From NCBI GenBank assembly GCA_022820835.1, contig JAJEET010000118.1, positions 1 through 40,198 on the forward strand: 40,198 nt of DNA, read 5' to 3'. The DNA comes from Candidatus Poribacteria bacterium. Its GTDB lineage: Bacteria > Poribacteria > WGA-4E > WGA-3G. Shown one piece after another: positions 26,181 to 33,613 of the stretch. Below the pieces are notes generated by a model, which saw only the letters and a list, made by a program, of their open reading frames with translations, was not told the DNA's origin and searched no databases. Position 1 is the stretch's first letter; the number at the start of each line of letters is the position of its first letter. The position numbers and the translations under genes were made by a program.

Positions 26181-26193
26181 ATCCCAGAGGGAT
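26181..26193. repeat. Variable-stem hairpin unit (ATCCC-AGA-GGGAT)
   Basis: A 5-bp perfect stem with an AGA loop, followed by GGTATGTTTATAGC, the conserved tail of the hairpin family. It lies in a gene-free stretch (25950-26354) that also contains a TATAGTAAAGTTTGAGG fragment and repeat R1. Confidence 0.55.
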
Positions 26194-26221
26194 GGTATGT
26201 TTATAGCAGCTTTAAGAGGAA

Positions 26222-26312
26222 GTGCGTAAGTCCTTAAGATGTTACACCGTGTAACATTGGGTATGGACGATTATTGGGATAAACTTAGTCGTTGTAAGGG
26301 TTCAGAGGCAGC
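26222..26312. repeat. Repeat R1, copy 2 (inverted)
   Basis: Read on the minus strand it repeats the order of 17456-17545: ACCCTTACAACGACTAAG, TTTATC, a palindrome (here the 19-mer ATGTTACACCGTGTAACAT, 9-bp arms) and TTAAGGACTTACGCAC. It carries the outer end of the AGGACTTACGCA element but not its body. The two inverted copies bracket 8.7 kb. Confidence 0.6.
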
Positions 26313-26354
26313 TGAATAAACGTTGACACTTCAGTTTTTCTAAAAATGCTAAGA

Positions 26355-29297
26355 TTAATGATTTACCAAGTAATTATCTTTTTTAAGCGAGATATGAAAC
26401 ATCCCGCGTTCCTCCGTCGCAACGTAAAGTCTATTGCGATCAACGACAAGCGAGTGCACTTTACCCGGAACATTTGGAATAATCTGTTTCCAATCGCTAT
26501 GAATATCCAGACGGTAAACACCTTTATCACTTGCACCATAAACCGTGGCACCGTCCACAGCGAACCGGTCTATAATGATATCATCGTTGAACACGCGCCA
26601 ATGCACACCGGTTCGTGAGGCTAAGACACCCGCATCCGTCGCTATGTAGACCATTGAACCTGCAAAGATGATCTCCTTGAAACAGGTAAACCGAAGCGGT
26701 AGGTTAGGCGTAATGTCCTTCCAGCTGTTCCCACTATCCAGCGATTGGAACAGCCTGCCATCCCGCTTCCCAACGTAGGCAATCTCGCCTGAAACCGCTA
26801 ACCTCAACCCATCTTCCAAATGACCTTCGGATTGTTCACTAGTATCCACCAGACCAGTGTCTTGCCATTTAGGATCACCGGGCTTCCATTTGAACAATTT
26901 CCGCTGATATTCCGTGTAAAATGTCTCACCACTAACAACAAAAGCACCAATTTTCTTATGTTTCCTATGGTAGAACGTATGCGCGTTATCGTTTGTTTTG
27001 AACTCTTCAGATAAGCGAATCTGTTCCGTTTCCGCGTCATTCTTTTTTAAAGGGACATCCACTTCAAAATCAGGAATTCCTTGAACTGTAACAAGTTCGT
27101 TATCTTTAGTTGACAAACGTAGGAACCGGAAAGTGTCCTTTTCAGGTGTAACCACATAAAGAATATTGCCAGCAATCGTTAACCGTGATTCATCAGAAAA
27201 ATTGAAGTGAGCGTGCTCCTTCTTAACCAATTCAGGGTTACCTCTGTTAGTGCTAACCCGAACGATTCTCCACGATTCTCCACCATCTGATGATTGAACA
27301 ATGTCGCCACCGGCATTCGCGTAGAGTTTGTTATTGAGTGAAACCAAATCCTGTATCTCTGTTCCCACAATTCCATCCATAAACAGATGCCACGATTCAC
27401 CACCGTCAGTCGTCCGGTGAACACCAGACAGACCTGCTTTGTAAAATGTATTCTCATTCACCGCTACAGATGGAAAAGTACTGATTATAGACGAATTCCT
27501 CCCAAGTCCAAGGCTTGCCCAAGTCTGCCCACCATCTCTCGACCGGAACTGGGTGCCGGCTTGTGCTAAAATAGTCTTACCCGTAACCACCAAACTTATA
27601 CCGGTTATTACTCTGATAGGATGGGATCCACGTGTAGGTGTTATATCAGTCCAAGACGCTCCCAAGTCAGCGGAGCGGAAAACCTTACTCAAACTTGAGT
27701 TGTGGCTATACATCATCAGTGCTGCTTTCCCTTGTTTCGACCCAACCTGTTGTAATGTCTGGAAATCAGGACCCGTGCTGACATAGAGGTTGTCTTTAGA
27801 AATCGCTAACGAATAAATAGATCCAGATACTCCTGCAAGTAATCGTTCCCAAATATCCGTATCGAGTCGATAGAGACCGTTGTCTGTCCCAACAAACACC
27901 GTGTTTCCAACCGCAGTAATCGTAGAAACTGTCTTGTCCATCAATCCGTCGTCAAGGCGCGTCCACTGCTCGCCAGCATCCGTAGAACGGAACACACCTT
28001 TCTCCTGAAGGGCAAGATACATCGTCCTATCCACATGCTGCTTCTCATCAATGATAACAAGTCCAACAGCACTTCCATCGGGCCGATCACAAAGTGCGTT
28101 CCATGTATCGCCATTATCGGTTGAAACAAACACCTTATTAGCAGAAACAATATAGAGTATCCCTTCATGCTCTGCCATAGGAACCCGCAACACTTTGGTC
28201 GGAACATCAACCGCAACCGGAACCCACACAGTGGCGTTTGCCGCTAACCTGTAGGTTCCTGCGGATGAAAAAGCATAAACCACCCCTTCAGAAGTTGCAA
28301 ATATATCAAATACAGGACTTCCATTCGGACCGATTGCTTGTGTCCATGGCGATGCCGAAGATCTGATTAATTCGTCCTGTGTATTAGACATCAGAACCGA
28401 TTCAGAAATCTGTATGCCATCACCGCCGGTTTTATCAGTCACAGCAGCGCGTCCAGTCTGATTTCGGACAGCAGGTTTCGCATCGCTATTAAGTACGATA
28501 GGCGCGTCAATAATTTCAATCGTCCGTTCAGATTCTGCCTCAAAACTGTACGGTTTCTGGAATCGGAGAAGGTATTGATTGCTTGCAGTTAACAGTAGAA
28601 TCATCAAAACCGCCGCACCGAAAGCCATCCACGGCACAAAAGGTTTCCAGTTCACAGGCGGTGTTAACTTCACATCAGCCACTTTCTGAGCGATGTTCTC
28701 GGCAAAGTTATTAGATAATTGTACGCCGCCAAGCACCTCTTGTACCAAAAGTTCCTCGTGCTGTTTTAACCGCTTTCGCCCGCGCTGGAGCCGGCTCGTA
28801 ATTGTGTGCACCGACACGCCGAGAAATTTGCTAATCTCCTTTGTTGTCATTTCGCCGAGATAGTAGAGTGTCACCACGGTGCGCTCACTCTCTGGCAGTT
28901 TTGCCAGAAGCTGCCCCACAAGTTTTTGGCGAGATGCTTTCGCCTCTTTTTCTTGTCCCTCCGACATATAATGTTCGTAAGACATTCGCTGCATTTCTAC
29001 CACGGAGATATCCTCCACCGATTTTATTACTGATTTGTTCTTTTGGAGCCAATTATTACACAATCGATTGGTAATAACATAAAGCCATCCAGGAAACTGA
29101 TTCGGATCCTTTAGCTTCGGGAGTCCCTTGTATGCCCGAAGGAACGCGTCCTGTACAATTTCTTCAGCAAAATGAAAGTCACCAACTCGCCGCCAAGCGA
29201 GCGCGTGAGCACTTTTCTGGTGTTTACGGACCAACGCCGTGAACGCTTCATCCTCACCAGATAAAACTCTGTGGATCAGTTGCGCATCATTTTCCAT
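26355..29297 (-). CDS. Membrane-tethered ECF sigma factor fused to an extracytoplasmic BNR propeller (B)
   Basis: 980 residues from ATG 29295-29297 (GGAG nine bases upstream, and an N-terminus aligning with copy A; an ATG five codons earlier has no ribosome-binding site). Same order as copy A: sigma region 2 (DEAFTALVRKHQKSAHALAW, AEEIVQDAFLRAYKGL, FPGWLYVITNRL), region 4 (LPESERTVVTLYYLGEMTTK, VSVHTITSRLQRGRKRL), one TM helix (about 220-238, VLMILLLTASNQYL), a Ser-rich spacer, then Asp-box motifs (STDNGDTW, STDAGEQW, SADLGASW, SRDGGQTW, TTDGGESW, SSDGGESW, SLDSGNSW). The sigma domain and TM are better conserved between copies than the propeller face, as expected for sensors of different ligands. 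It has its own promoter-like element at 29475-29504. Confidence 0.88.
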   Translation of the reverse strand: MENDAQLIHRVLSGEDEAFTALVRKHQKSAHALAWRRVGDFHFAEEIVQDAFLRAYKGLPKLKDPNQFPGWLYVITNRLCNNWLQKNKSVIKSVEDISVVEMQRMSYEHYMSEGQEKEAKASRQKLVGQLLAKLPESERTVVTLYYLGEMTTKEISKFLGVSVHTITSRLQRGRKRLKQHEELLVQEVLGGVQLSNNFAENIAQKVADVKLTPPVNWKPFVPWMAFGAAVLMILLLTASNQYLLRFQKPYSFEAESERTIEIIDAPIVLNSDAKPAVRNQTGRAAVTDKTGGDGIQISESVLMSNTQDELIRSSASPWTQAIGPNGSPVFDIFATSEGVVYAFSSAGTYRLAANATVWVPVAVDVPTKVLRVPMAEHEGILYIVSANKVFVSTDNGDTWNALCDRPDGSAVGLVIIDEKQHVDRTMYLALQEKGVFRSTDAGEQWTRLDDGLMDKTVSTITAVGNTVFVGTDNGLYRLDTDIWERLLAGVSGSIYSLAISKDNLYVSTGPDFQTLQQVGSKQGKAALMMYSHNSSLSKVFRSADLGASWTDITPTRGSHPIRVITGISLVVTGKTILAQAGTQFRSRDGGQTWASLGLGRNSSIISTFPSVAVNENTFYKAGLSGVHRTTDGGESWHLFMDGIVGTEIQDLVSLNNKLYANAGGDIVQSSDGGESWRIVRVSTNRGNPELVKKEHAHFNFSDESRLTIAGNILYVVTPEKDTFRFLRLSTKDNELVTVQGIPDFEVDVPLKKNDAETEQIRLSEEFKTNDNAHTFYHRKHKKIGAFVVSGETFYTEYQRKLFKWKPGDPKWQDTGLVDTSEQSEGHLEDGLRLAVSGEIAYVGKRDGRLFQSLDSGNSWKDITPNLPLRFTCFKEIIFAGSMVYIATDAGVLASRTGVHWRVFNDDIIIDRFAVDGATVYGASDKGVYRLDIHSDWKQIIPNVPGKVHSLVVDRNRLYVATEERGMFHISLKKDNYLVNH

Positions 29298-29474
29298 GAT
29301 TGAGTTCTCCATCTTTGACGAACAGATTTAACTGTATTGTTTTAGTGGATTGGAAATTTGGGGTTCACTATAAACAGATTTATCTTTTCTCGTTCTTTTT
29401 TTTTCTTAAGAGTATACCATACACAATAGCAAATCGAAATCCTTAAATTTCAACCCTTCAATTGTTTTTTATTA

Positions 29475-29504
29475 AAGACCCTAATTTTTGGCATAAAACG
29501 TGCA
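29475..29504 (-). promoter_or_regulatory. ECF-type promoter P5 upstream of sigma/propeller B
   Basis: Minus strand: TGCACGT (29504-29498), 17 bases, GGTCTT (29480-29475), then TAATAAAA. It is the most divergent copy in the -35 box, but spacing and the TA-rich extension are kept. Leader about 175 bases. Confidence 0.52.
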
Positions 29505-29569
29505 TAATATGACAAAAAATAAAGAAATATTAAAGTAAGTCGTTCATACACGCGCCTTTTCAGCATATT

Positions 29570-31003
29570 TCACGTCTCCCATCGGAATTTTGTTTCTCGT
29601 CTACCTCCAATGCGTTCAAGTTCCTCACTGATTTTGGTCGTCTTTTCAATGAGAAGATCCTCATCCGCAACTGTTTCAACATTAAGCCGTAGCAGCGGCT
29701 CCGTGTTCGATTCTCGAAGATTGAACCGCCAACTGCCGGAACTCGACAGAAACCGAACGGATAAACCATCAATCGATGTCTCAAGACACGGATCGTTCCA
29801 ACGGTGCATTGCATCGTTTACTACACTCAGAGCCTCCCGCATCTCACACCGCTTTTCAAACGAGAAATTAATCTCACCGGAGACTGGATATGCCAGTCGT
29901 AACGGATTCATGGCTTCAGCCAACGACATTCCCTCTACGCTCAGATATTCAAGCACCAGCAGAAACGGGATCATTCCGTTATCCGCATAGAAGTTATCGC
30001 GAAAATAGTAGTGTCCGCTCGCCTCGCCAGCGAAAAGTGCCTTACTCTCACGCATACCGGCTTTGATCAACGAGTGCCCGCAGCGACTCAGAATTGGGAC
30101 ACCCCCACCAGAGACGACGGCGTTCTCTACCGCCCAAATCGCTCTCGGGTCAAAGATGACACGACCACTTCCTCGCTGCTGCAAGAGTTTTTCCGCAAGC
30201 AGCGCGGTGATATAGCAACCCTCGACAAATGTCCCTGTTTCATCAAAGAAAAAGCAGCGATCCGCATCAGCATCCCATACCACTGCGAGATCCGCGCCTG
30301 TCTGCTGAACTATTGACGTGGTTAAGCCGCGGTTCTCCGGTCTCAGCGGATCCGGTCTGCCTCCAGGAATCTTTGCGAAACTTCCATCCGGTTCCGTAAA
30401 CAACCGCTGACACACCTGAATCGGTGTGTCTATCAATAACCGATCAGCGATCTGCCCAGCAAGTCCACCATTGGCGTTGAGAACAATCCGCTTTTCGGAC
30501 AGTCGCTGTCTATCCACAAATGACCAAAGATGCTCTAAATAGGCATCCAAAAACAGTGCTAATCTTAGCGTTCCTCGGCAATATCGTTTCGGTTTCCGAA
30601 AAAAGATGCCGCTTTCAATGGCATCGCGTATCTCAAAGAGTCCAGTGTCCGCTGAGATCGGTGCGGCATGTCGGCGAACTAACTTCATGCCATTATATAC
30701 AGCCGGATTATGCGATGCTGAAATAACAATCCCACCATCCATCCCGTAATGCACGACAGCGAAATAGAGCATATCCGTTGAAATCTGACCAAGATTCAAG
30801 ACATCAACACCCGAATCTTGCAAACCTGACGCGACCTGTCGCCACAATTCCGGGGAACTCTCGCGAACATCATGTCCAACTGCGACAGTTTTCGGTTGGA
30901 AGCAGGCGGTATACGCACACGCAATATGATAGAAGTCTTTTGGTTCAAAGTCTACACCGAAAACGCCGCGGATATCATACGCTCGGAAGATGTCAAGATT
31001 CAT
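29570..31003 (-). CDS. Phosphomannomutase/phosphoglucomutase family protein
   Basis: A 477-residue alpha-D-phosphohexomutase, which interconverts hexose 6- and 1-phosphates to feed nucleotide-sugar synthesis in the cytoplasm. Landmarks: N-terminal FRAYDIRG, the active-site serine loop GIVISASHNPAVYNG (about 92-106), metal-binding loop WDADADRCFFF (about 240-250; most relatives have DGDADR), sugar-binding GEASGHYYF (about 325-333; often GEMSGH) and the phosphate-binding RESNTEPLLRL near the C-terminus. Length is normal for the family. It is the last gene of the minus-strand run that begins with two glycosyltransferases, 103 bases after the Cys-rich peptide gene, and may supply activated sugar for them. 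It could be manB- or pgm-like; the substrate cannot be set from sequence. Confidence 0.9.
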   Translation of the reverse strand: MNLDIFRAYDIRGVFGVDFEPKDFYHIACAYTACFQPKTVAVGHDVRESSPELWRQVASGLQDSGVDVLNLGQISTDMLYFAVVHYGMDGGIVISASHNPAVYNGMKLVRRHAAPISADTGLFEIRDAIESGIFFRKPKRYCRGTLRLALFLDAYLEHLWSFVDRQRLSEKRIVLNANGGLAGQIADRLLIDTPIQVCQRLFTEPDGSFAKIPGGRPDPLRPENRGLTTSIVQQTGADLAVVWDADADRCFFFDETGTFVEGCYITALLAEKLLQQRGSGRVIFDPRAIWAVENAVVSGGGVPILSRCGHSLIKAGMRESKALFAGEASGHYYFRDNFYADNGMIPFLLVLEYLSVEGMSLAEAMNPLRLAYPVSGEINFSFEKRCEMREALSVVNDAMHRWNDPCLETSIDGLSVRFLSSSGSWRFNLRESNTEPLLRLNVETVADEDLLIEKTTKISEELERIGGRRETKFRWET

Positions 31004-31106
31004 CTAAAATCGCTTTCAAGGTTGCTGAGATGGCGGCACCCTATCAGAGATAGAGAACCGCCAAGAACGGATTATTAAGAAATTAATAAATCCTTAGATA
31101 ACCGAA

Positions 31107-31376
31107 TCAAGGATTAATCTGTTCACAGTGACTGTGCTCTGTACCATAACAGGTACCTAAATTCCATGTACCATCGCACCAAACATGGCAATACTCACCC
31201 TCCGGGCAACCCCCAAGATAACACTCCAAATGTGCCTGAGTGGACGGTGTAACCATTACCTGTGCTAGCAACAAACTTGCACTCACCACGCCCAATGCCA
31301 ACGGCGATTTAGCACCAACGCGTCCATCCTCAGATTTGAGGAAGTCGCTAATTTTACTACGAATGTTCTTTTTCAT
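31107..31376 (-). CDS. Small secreted Cys-rich peptide with long leader (candidate modified peptide)
   Basis: 89 residues; AAAGGAG ten bases before the ATG. The leader is long: a basic/acidic n-region of about 24 residues (KKNIRSKISDFLKSEDGRVG), a hydrophobic core (LALGVVSASLLLAQVMV) and a likely signal-peptidase site STQA|H at 48/49. The mature part has only 41 residues with six Cys (52, 57, 63, 67, 76, 84) and two Trp (66, 71), enough for three disulfides. It follows the DsbA-containing heme protein by 176 bases and lies in the run with two RRE-like glycosyltransferases, so it may be a processed, modified peptide. The CP.G and W...CY spacing faintly recalls tryptophan tryptophylquinone light chains, but these are about three times longer. 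I do not recognise the family. Confidence 0.7.
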   Translation of the reverse strand: MKKNIRSKISDFLKSEDGRVGAKSPLALGVVSASLLLAQVMVTPSTQAHLECYLGGCPEGEYCHVWCDGTWNLGTCYGTEHSHCEQINP

Positions 31377-31429
31377 TTATGGATTTCTCCTTTCTGCTGG
31401 TGCTCTTATCCAACGAAATTAGTTTCCGT

Positions 31430-31530
31430 GTTGCAGTCAGGAAACCCATTTTCGGCACGAATCATATCGCAAGTAGGAGTAGAGCTGCCCCGCCGAAAAT
31501 GTTTAAAAACTGATTCAACACATGAAGTTG
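31430..31530 (-). pseudogene. Degenerate copy of the glycosyltransferase 3' end
   Basis: On the minus strand this gap encodes VESVFKHF, then PTCDMIRAENG, resembling the VESVFKYF end of the glycosyltransferase at 34888 and the sequence just beyond its stop (AYEMVRAGN). The DNA match covers about 90 bases (31430-31530 against 34838-34930). It may be a remnant of a duplicated gene end or a shared untranslated element, since in both places it precedes a gene of the same run. Confidence 0.4.
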
Positions 31531-31552
31531 TGTTTAAGTTCATAAACCTTTT

Positions 31553-33415
31553 CTACTGGCACGGTGTCCCACTTGCCCGTAATAATTGATTTGCTCGAAA
31601 CCTATGCCCATCTACCAAAATCGTCGGGGAGGCTCTAACACCTAATTCCGTGGCGCGCTTGATATTTTCTCGGAAGAGCTGCTCGGCTTCCGGGCTATCA
31701 AACAATCCCTGAATCTTTGCCACATCAATACTGAGTTTCTGAGCGCACGCCTCCCAGCTCTTGTCCAGTTTTTTTCCACGGCACAGAATATAGTCGAGAT
31801 ACCGATCAGGATATTCCTGTGCTATGAGGAGCTGCCGGATATTCTCTGCGACTTCTGGGTAGCCGTGGAGACTCATAAACGGTGATATATCTTGCGCTGA
31901 AGGTTCTTCCTTCTCTTGTGCAATAAACTGGAGTTTGAAGTCAATTTTGTTGCCAAATTTCTTGACGATCGGAATCAGTTTCTCTTCTGCCTGAACACCA
32001 TAGGAGCAATAACTCATCACAAAGAGTTCCAGCGTCGGCTTCCCCATCCGAGCAATGCGCGACGCTAAGAGTTCTTCTAAGTTCATCGGCTCGCGACTGT
32101 GATCAACATCCTTGTTATGCAGCATCACCACTTCAGCGAATCCGGGTGAATGTTTCAGATCGTGGCATTTCAAACAGAGCGAAGTGTCATTGCCACGGCG
32201 AATATTGTTTTTCTTTGGGTTGCCGACGTGCTGCTTCCCGGGACCATGGCACGTCTCACATTGCACCCCTTCGAGTGTTGAATCCTGCTCCCCGATCTGA
32301 AATCCTGTGGCGTAACCGAAACCAGTAGTATGGCAGGAGACGCATCCCGCGTCAAAGTATCGCTCCTTTTTCAGAAGTGTTTCGTAGGCGAAAGCGTGGC
32401 GCGTCGCAGACCATTGAAGGTATTCCTGCTCGTGGCACCTTTGACATGCTACTGCGGAGGCATATCCGTTTTCCTGCTGTTGTTCCAAGAGTTGCTCAGC
32501 AAAAAGCCGGGAATCTTGGGTTGGGTTTTCAGTCGAGACCTCTCGATAGAAATCCGTGAGCAGTTGACGGATCGGTTCAGATTCACCGACTTCCCCTGTC
32601 AATGCTAATTCCGTTGCGTAGTGGCGTGTCAGTTTCCCGTTCGCATTCATCCAAAGTGCCAACACGCCCAAGGTCTTACCTTCAGGTTTACAACTGACAT
32701 GAAGTGGGCCATCCTCAGACGCTTTTTCTTTAAACTCATCAGGAGAAATAACGACATCAATATGTTCGGAGTCTTCGATATCCCCTAAAGCCACAACAAC
32801 ATCTGATTGCGATCCTGCTTCCTCACACGCCTCACCTACAACAAAAGCGATGGAGCGTTTCCCAACCTGCTCAATGAGGAATGATTGGGTAAAATTATTG
32901 TGCCTTCCATCCGGTACTAAGAACGGAAAGGACGCAACAGCGCGCTGCCGGTTCAGATAGGCATCCGAGTATGTAAGATCTGATTCACTCAATGCTACTG
33001 CCGAATATCCCATTGCTGTCAATGCCTTCATATTCGTTTCACAGCGGCGCGCATCTATCTCCGCCTCTCCATCAAAGATGTTTCCAGCGTCCACTAAAAG
33101 TGTTTGGAATCCACGCTTCCGAAACTGATCTACAGCATAAGCACGTCTCGGCAATCCGCCGGACTGCTCCTGATAACATCCACACGGCTCTAAGTGGCTC
33201 TCTGTACCACCAGTATACAAGATAACTACAGAAGGCGGTTCGCCGCTTTCAAGTTCTGACAGCACCGTTTCCAACCTGTCTCCGAAAACTGTTCGTGCTT
33301 GTTGTTTCGCCTCTTGTATTTGTTTGCGTCTATGAGATTCTGCCCATTGTGAATAAAGTGGTGGTAACGTCACTCCCACCGTCAAAAGTATTAGAACTAA
33401 AATTGCACGTTTCAT
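31553..33415 (-). CDS. Fusion: phosphoesterase-like domain, tetraheme cytochrome c, DsbA/GILT-like thioredoxin
   Basis: A 620-residue exported protein with signal anchor LVLILLTVGVTLPPLY. Residues about 60-290 resemble the UshA/metallophosphoesterase-like domain often joined to multiheme proteins (HLEPCGCYQEQSGGLPRRA, TLLVDAGNIFDG). Four heme sites follow: CQRCH (about 323), CVSCH (356), CETCH (384) and CLKCH (412), as in cytochrome c554-type proteins. The C-terminal 160 residues are a DsbA-like thioredoxin fold with MSYCSYGVQAEEKL (a single-Cys CxxG version of CxxC) and the cis-Pro loop RASPTILVDG. The combination suggests periplasmic redox chemistry on a thiol substrate with electrons passing through heme. 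Its neighbour is the 6-Cys peptide. The gene lies 198 bases after the A24 peptidase, across heptamer repeats. Confidence 0.8.
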   Translation of the reverse strand: MKRAILVLILLTVGVTLPPLYSQWAESHRRKQIQEAKQQARTVFGDRLETVLSELESGEPPSVVILYTGGTESHLEPCGCYQEQSGGLPRRAYAVDQFRKRGFQTLLVDAGNIFDGEAEIDARRCETNMKALTAMGYSAVALSESDLTYSDAYLNRQRAVASFPFLVPDGRHNNFTQSFLIEQVGKRSIAFVVGEACEEAGSQSDVVVALGDIEDSEHIDVVISPDEFKEKASEDGPLHVSCKPEGKTLGVLALWMNANGKLTRHYATELALTGEVGESEPIRQLLTDFYREVSTENPTQDSRLFAEQLLEQQQENGYASAVACQRCHEQEYLQWSATRHAFAYETLLKKERYFDAGCVSCHTTGFGYATGFQIGEQDSTLEGVQCETCHGPGKQHVGNPKKNNIRRGNDTSLCLKCHDLKHSPGFAEVVMLHNKDVDHSREPMNLEELLASRIARMGKPTLELFVMSYCSYGVQAEEKLIPIVKKFGNKIDFKLQFIAQEKEEPSAQDISPFMSLHGYPEVAENIRQLLIAQEYPDRYLDYILCRGKKLDKSWEACAQKLSIDVAKIQGLFDSPEAEQLFRENIKRATELGVRASPTILVDGHRFRANQLLRASGTPCQ

Positions 33416-33454
33416 AAAACAAACTAAATCAAACCTCTTGATCTATAATCCTTT

Positions 33455-33610
33455 CGTGTAATAGTTGTCAGTTATCAGAGGGAATAATTACGAGTTTCCA
33501 GTTACGAGTTTCCAGTTAAGAGTGCCTCACAGTGAGAGTCTGGTTCATCAAGTTTCCTTTCTTTAACTGGCAACTGGCGACTGGCCACTGACAACTGCTA
33601 ACTGATAACT
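33455..33610. repeat. Heptamer repeat array between A24 peptidase and heme protein
   Basis: The best-formed array in the window, 33575-33610, reads AACTGGC, AACTGGC, GACTGGC, CACTGAC, AACTGCT, AACTGAT, AACTC. Looser copies (AGTTGTCAGTTATCAG, GAGTTTCCAGTTACGAG) extend back to 33460. Period 7 throughout. Confidence 0.65.
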
Positions 33611-33613
33611 CAA

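Noticed and set aside
31107..31376. Tryptophan tryptophylquinone light-chain assignment
   Set aside because: Only CP.G and W...CY spacing is similar; the mature part has 41 residues and 6 Cys against about 130 residues and 12 Cys, so no such name was given.
190..33610. CRISPR array
   Set aside because: The tandem repeats have a 7-nt period without unique spacers of 30-40 bases, and no cas genes are present.
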